64,000 nt of DNA, taken from positions 1 through 64,000 of the forward strand of contig CAZEGV010000005.1 in the NCBI GenBank assembly GCA_964511645.1. The letters are read 5' to 3'. This document shows, piece after piece, positions 1-8,805 of the stretch (the first letter of the stretch is position 1; each line of letters opens with the position of its first letter). The stretch is from CAZEGV01 sp964511645 (GTDB lineage Bacteria; Bacteroidota; Bacteroidia; Cytophagales; JAAEPT01). The position numbers and the translations under genes are program-made. The notes beneath the pieces were generated by a model that saw only the letters and a program-made list of their open reading frames with translations, made no database searches and was not told the origin of the DNA.

Positions 1-54
1 CAAAAAACAATTCAATCTAAATTAGACTCATATTATAGTTAAACTGGTATAACA

Positions 55-121
55 AGATCATAAAGATTGGGAGCAAAGACCTAGACACGTATGAGCTTTT
101 TCGGCGAGTGAGGGGATTCCC
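55..121 (+). repeat. Dispersed structured element, copy A (3' half only)
   Basis: This stretch carries the 3' conserved part of the dispersed element seen in better form at 46664-46774 and 60247-60359: AAAGATTGGGAGC, then a diverged GCCCGAC-like block, then a GCTTTTTCGGC mini-hairpin and a GAGTGAGGGGATTCCCG end. The 5' block (GATAGTAGTGGAAATCC) is not recognisable, so the copy is truncated or decayed. The rest of 1-241 shows no gene. Confidence 0.5.
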
Positions 122-241
122 GAATTAATTACTATTTAAACACACCTCTTTGATTCTACAAGGAAGGATTTTTCTAATTAATTGTAGTAATAATTGATTA
201 GTAATAAAACACCATGAGAGATATTATTCAGTATCCTTAAT

Positions 242-2113
242 TTACTGCTTCACTACTGTTTTTACATAAGTATTAATCCCACTTGTGATTCTTAAAAGGT
301 ACATATTAGCTTGCAGGGATGACATTGGTAATGTGAATTTACTTTCGGCTACCGTATATTTAGCTACGACACTACCGTCTAAAGCGATTACTTGCACGGC
401 ATCAATTATAGAGCCGTCTATAAATTCTAATTTAATATTGTCACTAGTCAATGTTGGAAAAATATTAAGTGCGATATTGTCTTCTGCATCATAAATACCA
501 TCACATACCTCTACGGTAAGTATTACTTCGGCTCTAGCACAAGAAGTGCTCCCGCAATCTTCTTGATAAGTCCAAACGCCACCAGCAGTAGGGACATCTC
601 CTTGAGTCCACCAACCTGCTTTATATTTTTTGTTTTGATACACAACAAGTGCTTGCCCCCAATATGATACTGAAGCATCCCAATCGTCTGTACCTGTGCA
701 AGAGCCTCCCGTGGCTACTGCTTGTGTACTGACATAATAGTTTACGGTGTTTAATAAAGCTGGGGTTGTATATGAGTCACCAGTAGCAATAGCTGTGCCT
801 CCTGTTTTGGTTGTAAACCACTCTATAGTGCCAGAAGGATTATTAACTATGATTGTAGCTGTACTGTTTTTACAAACAACTTGATGATCTATATCGAGTA
901 TGTTACTTGTCAATGTCATTTCTGATTCTTTGTCTGTGCAACCTACTAGGGTTCTAACCACTTTGTATGTGCCAGATTTAGAAGTAGTGTACGTTTCTGC
1001 CATTTCTCCTGACAATAATTGGTTGTTTTTATACCATTTGTAAGTAACCCCTGGTTTATTAACTGCTGCATCTAGCACCAATAATGGTTGATCACAAAGC
1101 GTTATATCTCCCCCTAAGCTAGACCCAGGGCAGTTTAAAGCATCTCCTAATTTATCGGCAATTGCCCCCAAAAGAGAGTATTGATCAGTCCTGTCTTGAG
1201 TCAGCTCCCAAGCAAAAACTCCTGCTCCTCCTTTATCAGTAATCATATCTATTTTAGCTTCTATCAAGGGACGAGAATTATACAGTTGCCCACCATAAGC
1301 CCCATCTGCATCGTTATAATAAGCAGAAGGGTTACTTGTTGAAAAGGAATTATAATGTGTTTTGGAATTAGAGTAAAAAGGAATTGCTATGATAATTTGA
1401 TTAGCATTAGCTCCCTTTGTATCGATCCAATAATTAGTTGCATTAGTTGCATGCGTAAGTGATGAGTGATTAGGTCCACCACAAGACCCACAGTTACCGT
1501 CATCAAATGCCATTACTAATATATAATCCATTTTAGAGATAAAGGTACTGTTAATCCCTGCATTGTTCCATTGTAAAGGTGCTACTGCGGCAGAAAGCTC
1601 TAGGGTTTTTCCTGTTTCGATTTCAATTAAATCTAGTTCTGCTCTAATCTCAGTGGCTAAAGTGGCAAAATTAGTGGCGTACTGCCCTGCTGGGAATTCC
1701 CAATCGAGGTTAATGCCATCAAATCTAAAAGTTTTGACAATGTGAGCTACGTTTTTAGCAAAAGCTTTACGTTTTGTACTTGTAGATATAATAGTTGTCC
1801 ACCCTGTATTACCAACTGCCGCACCACCGATAGACATATGAGCCCTTACATTAACTTTATGTGCTGTGCCTACAAAACGTTTGATGTTCATCTCTGCAAA
1901 TCTCCATTTAACACTATTTTTACTAGCGTCTGGAGAGGCAAAAGCAATATAAACATCTGTTAATTTATCAAATTGAATACTTTGACTATATGTACCGTCT
2001 TCTATAAACCGATCTTCTACAAACCCTCCTATTCTGTCTTGTGAAAATACTGAGCTAGAAATAAGTAAAAACACAACGAAGCTTAACAATATCTTTTTCA
2101 TAATTTCTTTCAT
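242..2113 (-). CDS. Secreted GH18 chitinase with CBM5/12-like module and T9SS sorting domain
   Basis: This 623-residue exoenzyme probably hydrolyses chitin outside the cell. A signal peptide (about 1-24, start at residue 1 or at Met5, position 2101) is followed by a GH18 barrel (about 27-320). The barrel has the SxGG strand (94-97) and the catalytic motif DGINLDWE (132-139), with Glu139 as the expected acid/base. The second Asp of the usual DGxDxDWE is Asn135 here. Ig-like segments follow, then a Trp/Tyr-rich module (about 478-522, WDASVSYWGQ...AGWWTQGD) that looks like a family 5/12 chitin-binding domain. The last ~75 residues resemble a T9SS type A sorting domain. The gene stands alone. Chitin as substrate is inferred from the GH18 and CBM5/12 pairing. 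Confidence 0.9.
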   Translation of the reverse strand: MKEIMKKILLSFVVFLLISSSVFSQDRIGGFVEDRFIEDGTYSQSIQFDKLTDVYIAFASPDASKNSVKWRFAEMNIKRFVGTAHKVNVRAHMSIGGAAVGNTGWTTIISTSTKRKAFAKNVAHIVKTFRFDGINLDWEFPAGQYATNFATLATEIRAELDLIEIETGKTLELSAAVAPLQWNNAGINSTFISKMDYILVMAFDDGNCGSCGGPNHSSLTHATNATNYWIDTKGANANQIIIAIPFYSNSKTHYNSFSTSNPSAYYNDADGAYGGQLYNSRPLIEAKIDMITDKGGAGVFAWELTQDRTDQYSLLGAIADKLGDALNCPGSSLGGDITLCDQPLLVLDAAVNKPGVTYKWYKNNQLLSGEMAETYTTSKSGTYKVVRTLVGCTDKESEMTLTSNILDIDHQVVCKNSTATIIVNNPSGTIEWFTTKTGGTAIATGDSYTTPALLNTVNYYVSTQAVATGGSCTGTDDWDASVSYWGQALVVYQNKKYKAGWWTQGDVPTAGGVWTYQEDCGSTSCARAEVILTVEVCDGIYDAEDNIALNIFPTLTSDNIKLEFIDGSIIDAVQVIALDGSVVAKYTVAESKFTLPMSSLQANMYLLRITSGINTYVKTVVKQ

Positions 2114-2193
2114 TTTAAACGAGGGTATAATGTAGTATTTTTTTCACTCTTAACCTACTTACCTTACTTCAAAAATCATTCCGAAATTTTTAT

Positions 2194-2979
2194 CTACCCT
2201 AATATTTGTGCCATTTGAGTATTATACATTTCAAAAGTAAATAGATCACTATGATGCCCCCCTTTGATAGTAGTTAAATGAGAATTCGGATTTAATTGAG
2301 ATAAAATCACACTGTCTTTATAGGGAATAGTAGCATCATCCGTACCGTGAAATAGATAAATTGGACATTTTAATTTACGTATTGATTTATCTGTACGAAT
2401 ATGGAATTTAAGTAAAAAAACATTCCACAGATAAGGTGCCTTTCTATTTGCCATTTCCAACATAGAAATATACGGAGTTTCTAAAATCAACAAGGAGGGG
2501 TTCACTTTAACAGAGAGCTTAGTAGCAATCCCAGTCCCTAAGGATATTCCATACTGGATAATATCCTCTGCCTTATAATGCAGTAATAGATATGAATGTA
2601 GTCTCTTAGCGTCTCTCATTAGCATCTTCTCTGTAAGTACTCCTTTACTTTTTCCATAAGTCCTGTAATCATATACAAATACATCGTAGCCATGTTTTGT
2701 GAATTTCTCATGTTGAGGTGCCCACCGTAACAGATTTCCTTCATTGCCATGATGAAACATCACACAGCCTTTTGGGTTACTTACTTTAAAACGTAAACAA
2801 TTAACGCTTCCGAGAAATAAGTCAATCGTTTTTTCTTCAAAATCTCCTTTAAAATCAAAAACATAGTCTTGAGGCAATGCTTTTGGTTCAAAAATTAAAG
2901 ATCTTTGTTTAAACAAAAAGAATAAGCTTACCAAAAAGTAAATTAAAACTAAACCAACTATAATAACAACCCAAACCAT
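2194..2979 (-). CDS. Membrane-anchored alpha/beta hydrolase
   Basis: This is a 261-residue serine hydrolase of the alpha/beta fold. One N-terminal membrane segment (about 1-23) is followed by the HHGNEGN oxyanion region (76-82), the nucleophile elbow GISLGTG with Ser146, an acid loop HGTDDATIP, and a C-terminal GGHHSD carrying the catalytic His. The layout (N-terminal anchor, nucleophile near residue 145) matches the BEM46/ABHD13-like group of unknown substrate. The gene is monocistronic in this view and lies 80 bp upstream of the chitinase on the same strand. Family membership is clear; the physiological substrate cannot be read from the sequence. Confidence 0.85.
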   Translation of the reverse strand: MVWVVIIVGLVLIYFLVSLFFLFKQRSLIFEPKALPQDYVFDFKGDFEEKTIDLFLGSVNCLRFKVSNPKGCVMFHHGNEGNLLRWAPQHEKFTKHGYDVFVYDYRTYGKSKGVLTEKMLMRDAKRLHSYLLLHYKAEDIIQYGISLGTGIATKLSVKVNPSLLILETPYISMLEMANRKAPYLWNVFLLKFHIRTDKSIRKLKCPIYLFHGTDDATIPYKDSVILSQLNPNSHLTTIKGGHHSDLFTFEMYNTQMAQILG

Positions 2980-3173
2980 AAACTATTGTACCGAATAAAA
3001 CCCTTAATGGTTACATAATAACTCACCATTATTAACCAGATGGATATAAGACAGTATTATCACACTTTACAAATCGCTTATTATCAATATTTTACGTTAA
3101 AAAAACACACACCCATCAGGTTGATAATAATAAAACGTAATATATGCATAGCTTATTAAATGAGTAGTGTACT

Positions 3174-3217
3174 CTAAAAATAAGAACCGTTTAGCTTGAT
3201 GCTAGACGATTCTTATT
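3174..3217 (-). terminator. Intrinsic terminator of metE
   Basis: A hairpin with arms AATAAGAACCGTTTAGC and GCTAGACGATTCTTATT (3179-3217, near-perfect) is followed on the minus strand by a T run (3178-3174). It sits 23 bp past the metE stop codon. Confidence 0.7.
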
Positions 3218-3239
3218 AAAGAAGATTAATACTATTTGT

Positions 3240-5558
3240 TTAGTATAACACTGCTACTTTTTTCCTCATTTTTTTTGCTGTATTTACTAAATTAATAAGC
3301 GCTGACTTTGTTTCTGGCCAGTCTCTTGTTTTTAATCCACAATCTGGATTAACCCAAATGTGATTTACGGGAAGCAAATCGCTCGCTTTTGTTAAGAGGT
3401 TTTCTATTTCATCTTCAGTAGGTACTCTTGGCGAATGGATGTCATAAACTCCTGGACCTATTTCGTTTGGATATTTAAAATCAACAAAAACATCTAGTAA
3501 TTCCATCTCTGATCGAGAAGTCTCAATAGTAATTACATCTGCATCCATATCTGCTATACTTGCTATGATGTCATTAAACTCTGAGTAACACATATGTGTA
3601 TGAATTTGTGTTTTGTCTGCAACACCACTTGCCGAAATACGAAAAGATTCTACAGCCCAATTTAAATAATTCTTCCAATTTTTCTTACGAAGAGGCAGTC
3701 CTTCTCTGATAGCTGGTTCATCTATTTGAATTACCTTAATTCCTGCCTGTTCCAAGTCATTTACTTCATCTCTAATAGCTAGTGCTATTTGCCGACAAGT
3801 TTCTGATCGTTTTTGATCGTTTCTTACAAAAGACCATTGCAAAATGGTAACAGGACCTGTTAGCATTCCTTTTACTGGTTTTGAGGTAAGTGATTGTGCG
3901 TAAGAAGACCATTTGACAGTCATAGGGTTTGGTCTAGAAACATCTCCAAAAATAATTGGGGGCTTCACGCATCTACTTCCATAACTTTGTACCCAACCAA
4001 AATTAGTAAAAGCAAAGCCTTCTAGTTTTTCACCAAAATACTCTACCATGTCATTTCTTTCAAACTCTCCATGTACTAATACATCTATTCCCGTTTCTTC
4101 TTGAAATCGAATAGTTTCTTCCGTTTCTTTTTGAATCAGCTCATCATACTGGGTTTGTGTTAATTCATTTTTCTTGAATTTAGCCCTCCAAGACCTTACC
4201 TCTTTTGTCTGAGGAAAAGAACCTATTGTGGTTGTGGGAAATAATGGTAAATTTAATTCTTCTCTTTGTTTCTGCTGACGAGTAGAAAATTTAGATGCTC
4301 TTTGGCTATCATTAGTCGTTAAATTAGCAACTCTTTGCTTCACTTTTTGGTTATGTATAAGGGTAGAGGTTTTTCTGTTTTGATTAGCTTTTTTATTCTC
4401 CTCTAATTTTTCTGCTGTATTCTTATCAATTTCTCCACTAGCTAATTTTTTAAGTGTTACTATTTCATCTACTTTTTGCTTAGCAAAAGCCAACCATTGC
4501 TTCACTTCTTTTGGTAGATTTTCCTCATTCGTTTCTAAGTCTAAATCATATGGACTATGTAATAATGAACAAGATGACGATATCCAAACCTTATTTTCTC
4601 CAAGAGTATTAACGGCTTTTTTGATTACTTCTAAAGAGGTTAAAAAATCATTCTTCCAAACATTTCTGCCATCAACAATTCCTAAAGACAAAATGAGCTT
4701 TTTATTAAATGATTTAGCTTTTAATACTTCATCTAATTGGGTAGAAGCTCTTATCAAGTCCAAATGCAAAGCATGAATTGGTAGTTCTAATACTGTATTC
4801 AAATTGTCTTGATATGCCTCAAAATAACTTGTAAGAACTATTTTGATTGAAGGAAATTTTTCTGCTATTTTTGTGTATGTTTTTGTAATAGCGTCTTGTT
4901 CTTGTTTAGAAAGATCTAACGCTAAGCAAGGTTCATCAAATTGAATATACTCAACTCCTTTAGCGTCTAATTGCTCAAGTAATTCAAAGTAAATAGGCAA
5001 AATAGCATCTAATAGCTCTATTCTATGAAACCCCTCTTCTTTTTCTTTTCCTAACAAAAGATAGGTAACAGGACCAATAATTACAGGCTTAGTCTTGATG
5101 CCTAAATCTAAAGCTTCTTGATATTCATGAACGATTTTAGATGAGAACAATTCAAATGTTTGATTTTTATCAAACTCTGGAACAATATAATGATAATTTG
5201 TATCAAACCATTTGGTCATTTCCATAGCAGTAATGTCAAAACCATCTTTTTGAATACCTCTTGCCATAGCAAAATAAAGATCTAACTGATTTCGGGTGTT
5301 TTTAACACTACTATATCTTTTAGGAATACAACCTACTGTTAGTGACATATCTAACATCTGGTCATAAAAAGAAAAATCATTAGATGGTATCAAGTCAATA
5401 CCCAAACTTTGTTGAAGTGAGAGTTTTTCTTTTCTAATTACTACTCCAATTTTTAATAACTCATCAGAAGAAATCTCTCCTTTCCAATATTTTTCAGATG
5501 CTTTTTTTAATTCCCTTTTACTACCCACTCTTGGATATCCTAATATAGAAGTTTTCAT
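3240..5558 (-). CDS. metE: Cobalamin-independent methionine synthase
   Basis: MetE transfers the methyl group of 5-methyltetrahydropteroyl-triglutamate to homocysteine, giving methionine. At 772 residues it is full length, with the usual duplicated barrel: an N-terminal half (about 1-360), a linker rich in Lys/Glu/Asn (about 365-430) and a catalytic C-terminal half. The four zinc ligands are present with the same spacing as in the E. coli enzyme: His655, Cys657, Glu679 and Cys740 (HMC, IETSRSE, NPDCGLKTR). It is transcribed leftward from a 160-bp divergent region shared with an Lrp/AsnC regulator and is followed by its own terminator. Confidence 0.97.
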   Translation of the reverse strand: MKTSILGYPRVGSKRELKKASEKYWKGEISSDELLKIGVVIRKEKLSLQQSLGIDLIPSNDFSFYDQMLDMSLTVGCIPKRYSSVKNTRNQLDLYFAMARGIQKDGFDITAMEMTKWFDTNYHYIVPEFDKNQTFELFSSKIVHEYQEALDLGIKTKPVIIGPVTYLLLGKEKEEGFHRIELLDAILPIYFELLEQLDAKGVEYIQFDEPCLALDLSKQEQDAITKTYTKIAEKFPSIKIVLTSYFEAYQDNLNTVLELPIHALHLDLIRASTQLDEVLKAKSFNKKLILSLGIVDGRNVWKNDFLTSLEVIKKAVNTLGENKVWISSSCSLLHSPYDLDLETNEENLPKEVKQWLAFAKQKVDEIVTLKKLASGEIDKNTAEKLEENKKANQNRKTSTLIHNQKVKQRVANLTTNDSQRASKFSTRQQKQREELNLPLFPTTTIGSFPQTKEVRSWRAKFKKNELTQTQYDELIQKETEETIRFQEETGIDVLVHGEFERNDMVEYFGEKLEGFAFTNFGWVQSYGSRCVKPPIIFGDVSRPNPMTVKWSSYAQSLTSKPVKGMLTGPVTILQWSFVRNDQKRSETCRQIALAIRDEVNDLEQAGIKVIQIDEPAIREGLPLRKKNWKNYLNWAVESFRISASGVADKTQIHTHMCYSEFNDIIASIADMDADVITIETSRSEMELLDVFVDFKYPNEIGPGVYDIHSPRVPTEDEIENLLTKASDLLPVNHIWVNPDCGLKTRDWPETKSALINLVNTAKKMRKKVAVLY

Positions 5559-5587
5559 ATCTTTTGTTTTTAGTTTTAAATTCTATA

Positions 5588-5595
5588 CAAATTTA
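5588..5595 (-). promoter_or_regulatory. Putative metE promoter, -7 element
   Basis: On the minus strand this reads TAAATTTG, matching the Bacteroidota -7 consensus TAnnTTTG, about 30 bp upstream of the metE start. No good -33 TTTG is visible. No Shine-Dalgarno sequence precedes the ATG. Confidence 0.4.
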
Positions 5596-5646
5596 TAAAT
5601 AAGGTTTAATATTCTTATATTAAAGATAAAATTAGGATGAATATAC

Positions 5647-5654
5647 TATATTTG
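5647..5654 (+). promoter_or_regulatory. Putative promoter of the lrp/asnC-type gene, -7 element
   Basis: TATATTTG matches TAnnTTTG exactly and lies 64 bp before the ATG at 5719. It is back to back with the metE -7 candidate at 5588-5595, so a regulator bound between them could act on both genes. Confidence 0.4.
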
Positions 5655-5718
5655 TATATATATAAAGATTTTAAATCCTTTTCATATAAAAAAACATCGT
5701 TTTAAAGAAAAAAATTCT

Positions 5719-6183
5719 ATGTATCAACTAGACAAAATTGACAATCAATTACTCAATCTTTTACAAAACAACTCTAACACGACTACAAAAAATCTAGCTC
5801 AAAGAGTACACCTTTCTATTACACCTGTTTTTGAACGTATCAAACGATTAGAAAAATTAGGGTATATTCAAAAATATGTAGCAATATTAGACGCAGACAA
5901 GCTTGATAAGGCTTTAGTTGTTTTTTGTAATATAACATTAAAAGAACATACCAAAGAAATTGGAAATCAGTTTGTGAAAGACATCAAATCTCTAAGCGAA
6001 GTTACTGAATGCTATAATATTTCTGGGGATTATGATTTTTTGTTAAAAGTACTCGTCAAAGACATGAAAGAGTATCAAAATTTTGTTATCAACCACCTTG
6101 GTGAGATTGACAATATAGGAAGTGCCCATAGCACCTTTGTAATGGGAGAAATAAAGCATTCCTACGCTGTGCCAATTACTTAA
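5719..6183 (+). CDS. Lrp/AsnC family transcriptional regulator
   Basis: The protein is 154 residues, the normal size for the family. An N-terminal winged helix (about 4-60, LDKIDNQLLNLLQ...LSITPVFERIKRLEKLGYI) is followed by an AsnC-type ligand-binding and oligomerisation domain (about 65-145). It is divergent from metE across 160 bp with facing -7 elements, so control of metE in response to an amino acid is a reasonable inference from position alone. Its stop codon overlaps the stop of the convergent barrel gene by 4 bp, leaving no room for a terminator between them. Confidence 0.92.
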   Translation: MYQLDKIDNQLLNLLQNNSNTTTKNLAQRVHLSITPVFERIKRLEKLGYIQKYVAILDADKLDKALVVFCNITLKEHTKEIGNQFVKDIKSLSEVTECYNISGDYDFLLKVLVKDMKEYQNFVINHLGEIDNIGSAHSTFVMGEIKHSYAVPIT

Positions 6184-6749
6184 AACCCATACCTAATACC
6201 TAGTTGAATTGTATTATTATACCATACAACAGGATCTTTACGTATAGAACGAAGGCTGTATTCTGTACCTAACTCTACGTCTAACTCTTCGATGACAGCA
6301 ATTGCCAATTTTAAAGCCAATCCATAATCATTTTTATTTAGTAGGGTAGAAATATCATTTTTGATAGCACCTTGCCTAGCTTTAGCAGAAGCTAAACGAG
6401 CAACATAAGCTCCTAAGCCAAATCGGAAATCCTTATAAACATAAGACGCAACAACAGGAGCATCAATATACAATAAAGAAACACTTAAAGCATTAGCTGG
6501 GTTTCTAGCACCTTTTCTTGCCAAATTCAACTGAAACGACAATTCAAAACCATCCGAAACATCCGCCTTAATGCCTAAACCTCCATAAGCACCCACCAAG
6601 TGATACCCAGCCAAAAGATCCCCATCTATCTGATTACCCGACACACCTACCGTCACAAACCCTTTTATCTCTTGAGCTTGCACAGAGGCAATACTCAATA
6701 CCATCACACAGAAAAAACTAAACCAATTCATCATTATAAAATTTTTCAC
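6180..6749 (-). CDS. Small outer-membrane beta-barrel protein (PorT-like)
   Basis: The 189-residue precursor has a signal peptide ending ...SIASVQAQ and alternating hydrophobic strands ending in an aromatic residue (IQLGIRYGF), as expected of an eight-stranded barrel of the Bacteroidota outer-membrane beta-barrel family. The listed start overlaps the upstream phosphatase gene by 32 bp; starting at the second adjacent Met (position 6731) shortens the overlap to 14 bp and still gives a full signal peptide. It is the last gene of the radC operon. No specific function can be assigned. Confidence 0.75.
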   Translation of the reverse strand: MKNFIMMNWFSFFCVMVLSIASVQAQEIKGFVTVGVSGNQIDGDLLAGYHLVGAYGGLGIKADVSDGFELSFQLNLARKGARNPANALSVSLLYIDAPVVASYVYKDFRFGLGAYVARLASAKARQGAIKNDISTLLNKNDYGLALKLAIAVIEELDVELGTEYSLRSIRKDPVVWYNNTIQLGIRYGF

Positions 6750-7176
6750 ACGATCGCATTACTATTTGATACACTTCTTCAAAACCTGACTTGCCACCAT
6801 AATATGGATCAGGAACATCTTTAAACAAATCATCTTCATCATAAGCCCTCATCAATACTAATTTTGCCCTATTGTCTTCATTTTTCATTTGATCTAGCTC
6901 AACATAGTTCTTTTTATCCATTGCTATAATATAATCAAATTTCTCAAAATCTTCTACCTCCACTTGTCTTGCCCTAGACTTAAGGTTAATTCCATAACTC
7001 ATTGCCATTTTTCGCATCCTGCCATCTGCCCGTTGCCCAACATGATAAGCTGATGTCCCCGCCGAATCTACGGCAATATCTTTCCTCTCTTTATCGTCAA
7101 GGATTTTAAGCAAAGCCCCCTCACCCATTGGTGATCGACAAATATTCCCTAAACACACAAATAATACTTTTTTCAT
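6718..7176 (-). CDS. Low-molecular-weight protein-tyrosine phosphatase
   Basis: The 152-residue cytoplasmic enzyme carries the P-loop signature VCLGNICRSP with nucleophile Cys8 and the Arg two residues after the Ile, plus the general-acid loop DVPDPYYGG (Asp of the DPYY motif). The length is typical of the arsenate reductase/LMW-PTP superfamily, and the DPYY loop favours phosphatase over arsenate reductase. It starts within 4 bp of the end of the DUF1684 gene, so the two are translationally coupled. The target in the cell is unknown. Confidence 0.92.
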   Translation of the reverse strand: MKKVLFVCLGNICRSPMGEGALLKILDDKERKDIAVDSAGTSAYHVGQRADGRMRKMAMSYGINLKSRARQVEVEDFEKFDYIIAMDKKNYVELDQMKNEDNRAKLVLMRAYDEDDLFKDVPDPYYGGKSGFEEVYQIVMRSCEKFYNDELV

Positions 7177-7775
7177 CGATGATATTTTTTTTCTCCTGCA
7201 GGGATAGCTATTCCTAACACATTCTCTCTAGGCGGAATAGGACAAATATACTCATCATTATACGCACAATAAGGATTAGTAGCCATATTAAAATCTAACA
7301 AATATTTTTTCTCTTGAAGAACCCTTGGTTTTACGTGCAAATACCTTCCTGTATCATAAGTAGATTTTCCGTTAGTTTCATCCCCAAAAGGCAATAATAA
7401 ATCACTGGGGTTTTCTTCATTCTGATACAGAAACAAAACACAAGCTTTTTTATGTAAGACAAACTCTAAGCGAGCCACTTTTTTATACATTTTAGGAGAC
7501 TTTCCACTTGTCTGCTGAATTTGTACGTAATCATCCCCATCTAGCAACACCACCTTTATTTCCACCCTATATTTTTCATCTACCTCATAAAAATAAAGTT
7601 GTTGAGGAGGATTTTTAGCATCAAAAGGAGAATCAAAGTTACGTTGCATAAAAGCCAACAATTCCTCTCTTTCTTGACTTACAGTATCTATATAATTACT
7701 TGACGATGAAAACACACTTATCATAACCATCCCTAAAACTATCGCCAAAACACCTACCACAGCCACTTTCTTCAT
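7173..7775 (-). CDS. DUF1684 family protein
   Basis: The protein has 200 residues. An N-terminal hydrophobic segment (about 4-24) suggests a membrane anchor or uncleaved signal. The C-terminal block FNMATNPYCAYNDEYICPIPPRENVLGIAIPAGEKKY contains the conserved NPYC...CPIPPxEN...PIxAGE pattern of the DUF1684 family, here split over about residues 160-198. It overlaps radC and the phosphatase gene by 4 bp each. Function of the family is unknown. Confidence 0.85.
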   Translation of the reverse strand: MKKVAVVGVLAIVLGMVMISVFSSSSNYIDTVSQEREELLAFMQRNFDSPFDAKNPPQQLYFYEVDEKYRVEIKVVLLDGDDYVQIQQTSGKSPKMYKKVARLEFVLHKKACVLFLYQNEENPSDLLLPFGDETNGKSTYDTGRYLHVKPRVLQEKKYLLDFNMATNPYCAYNDEYICPIPPRENVLGIAIPAGEKKYHR

Positions 7776-8455
7776 AACTCTCCCTTATCTGCGAAGCTAT
7801 AATACGCCTCATTACAAAATATAACATGATCCAACACAGGAATCTCCAACAGCTTCCCTGCCTCTACCAATTTCTTCGTTATCCGCCTATCTGCCTCACT
7901 TGGTTTCAATTGTCCAGAAGGATGATTGTGAACCAATATAATTGCCGAAGCTCTTTGTTCTAATGCTAATTTAAAAATTACTTTAGAATCAACACTTGTC
8001 CCCGATACACCACCCTTAGAAATCTGCATTGTTTTCATTACTTTATTAGCCCTAGACAATGCCAAAACCCAAAACTCCTCATGATTCAAGTCCAAAAGAT
8101 AAGGTCGAAGTACCTCATAAACATCCTTCGAGGAAGTGATCTTAATCTCTTCTACCTTCGATCCCTTCCGCCTTTTACCCAATTCTAAAGCACTTACAAT
8201 ACTAATTGCTTTTGCCTCACCAATCCCTTTAAATCTCATCAAATCTGGCACAGAAAGCCGAGCAAAAACATCCAATCGATGACCACAAGACCCCAGCATA
8301 TCCTGAGCCAACTCCACCGCATTTTGCTCACGATTACCACTGCCAATCAATATCGCTATCAACTCACTATCGCTCAAAGCCTTCACACCTTTTAGCATTA
8401 ATTTTTCTCGTGGTCTATCGTCTTCCGAAAGATCTAAAATCTTCTTTTCACTCAT
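7772..8455 (-). CDS. radC: RadC family JAB-domain protein
   Basis: The protein has 227 residues. A helix-hairpin-helix region (about 70-95, MRFKGIGEAKAISI) is followed by the JAB/MPN metal site HNHPSG (176-181) with the downstream SEADRRIT. RadC was once assigned to DNA repair, but its biochemical role is unresolved. It is the first gene of a four-gene leftward operon (radC, DUF1684, phosphatase, barrel) with 4-bp overlaps. A copy of the dispersed structured element lies about 89 bp upstream of its start in sense orientation. Confidence 0.93.
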   Translation of the reverse strand: MSEKKILDLSEDDRPREKLMLKGVKALSDSELIAILIGSGNREQNAVELAQDMLGSCGHRLDVFARLSVPDLMRFKGIGEAKAISIVSALELGKRRKGSKVEEIKITSSKDVYEVLRPYLLDLNHEEFWVLALSRANKVMKTMQISKGGVSGTSVDSKVIFKLALEQRASAIILVHNHPSGQLKPSEADRRITKKLVEAGKLLEIPVLDHVIFCNEAYYSFADKGEL

Positions 8456-8543
8456 TAATGCAAACTAATTGAATTAGTTTAAAAAATCAAGAAGAAGGCA
8501 TCAAGTCTGTTTTTTTTTGAAATGATATAAAATAAAAACAGGA

Positions 8544-8632
8544 GCTTCCTCCTCGTACCTCGGAGTCGGGCTATCCGTTCCCAATCTTCCCGATAAAAAA
8601 TCGGGAAGGATTTCCACTTCTATCCCTAAGCC
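8544..8632 (-). repeat. Dispersed structured element, copy B
   Basis: Read on the minus strand: closing stem GGCTT, the 5' block AGGGATAGAAGTGGAAATCC, an inner stem TTCCCGAT...ATCGGGAA, the conserved GATTGGGAACGGATAGCCCGAC block, a small CTCC...GGAG stem, and the closing partner AAGC. It fills the middle of the 350-bp divergent gap between radC and nuoH (8456-8805). The rest of that gap is AT-rich and shows only a possible nuoH promoter. This is the only copy placed upstream of a gene in sense orientation. Confidence 0.7.
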
Positions 8633-8753
8633 AAAACCAGTAACCCCAAACAAAACACAATAAATTTTTAATTACTCAGTATAAAAAATTAAAAATCATT
8701 AAAAAAACAACAAAAAACAAAATAAAATTTTGCTCTCATAAGAGTATTATTTA

Positions 8754-8783
8754 TTGCAGACTCAAATAATAATGATTACTTTT
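8754..8783 (+). promoter_or_regulatory. Possible nuoH operon promoter
   Basis: TTG followed by 19 bases and TTACTTTT resembles the Bacteroidota pattern TTTG-N19-TAnnTTTG, ending about 25 bp before the nuoH ATG at 8806. The match is partial. Confidence 0.3.
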
Positions 8784-8805
8784 ACCAGCTAAAATAAACC
8801 TAGAA

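Noticed and set aside
5559..5718. SAM or cobalamin riboswitch upstream of metE
   Set aside because: The gap is very AT-rich, without the conserved cores or room for the structure.
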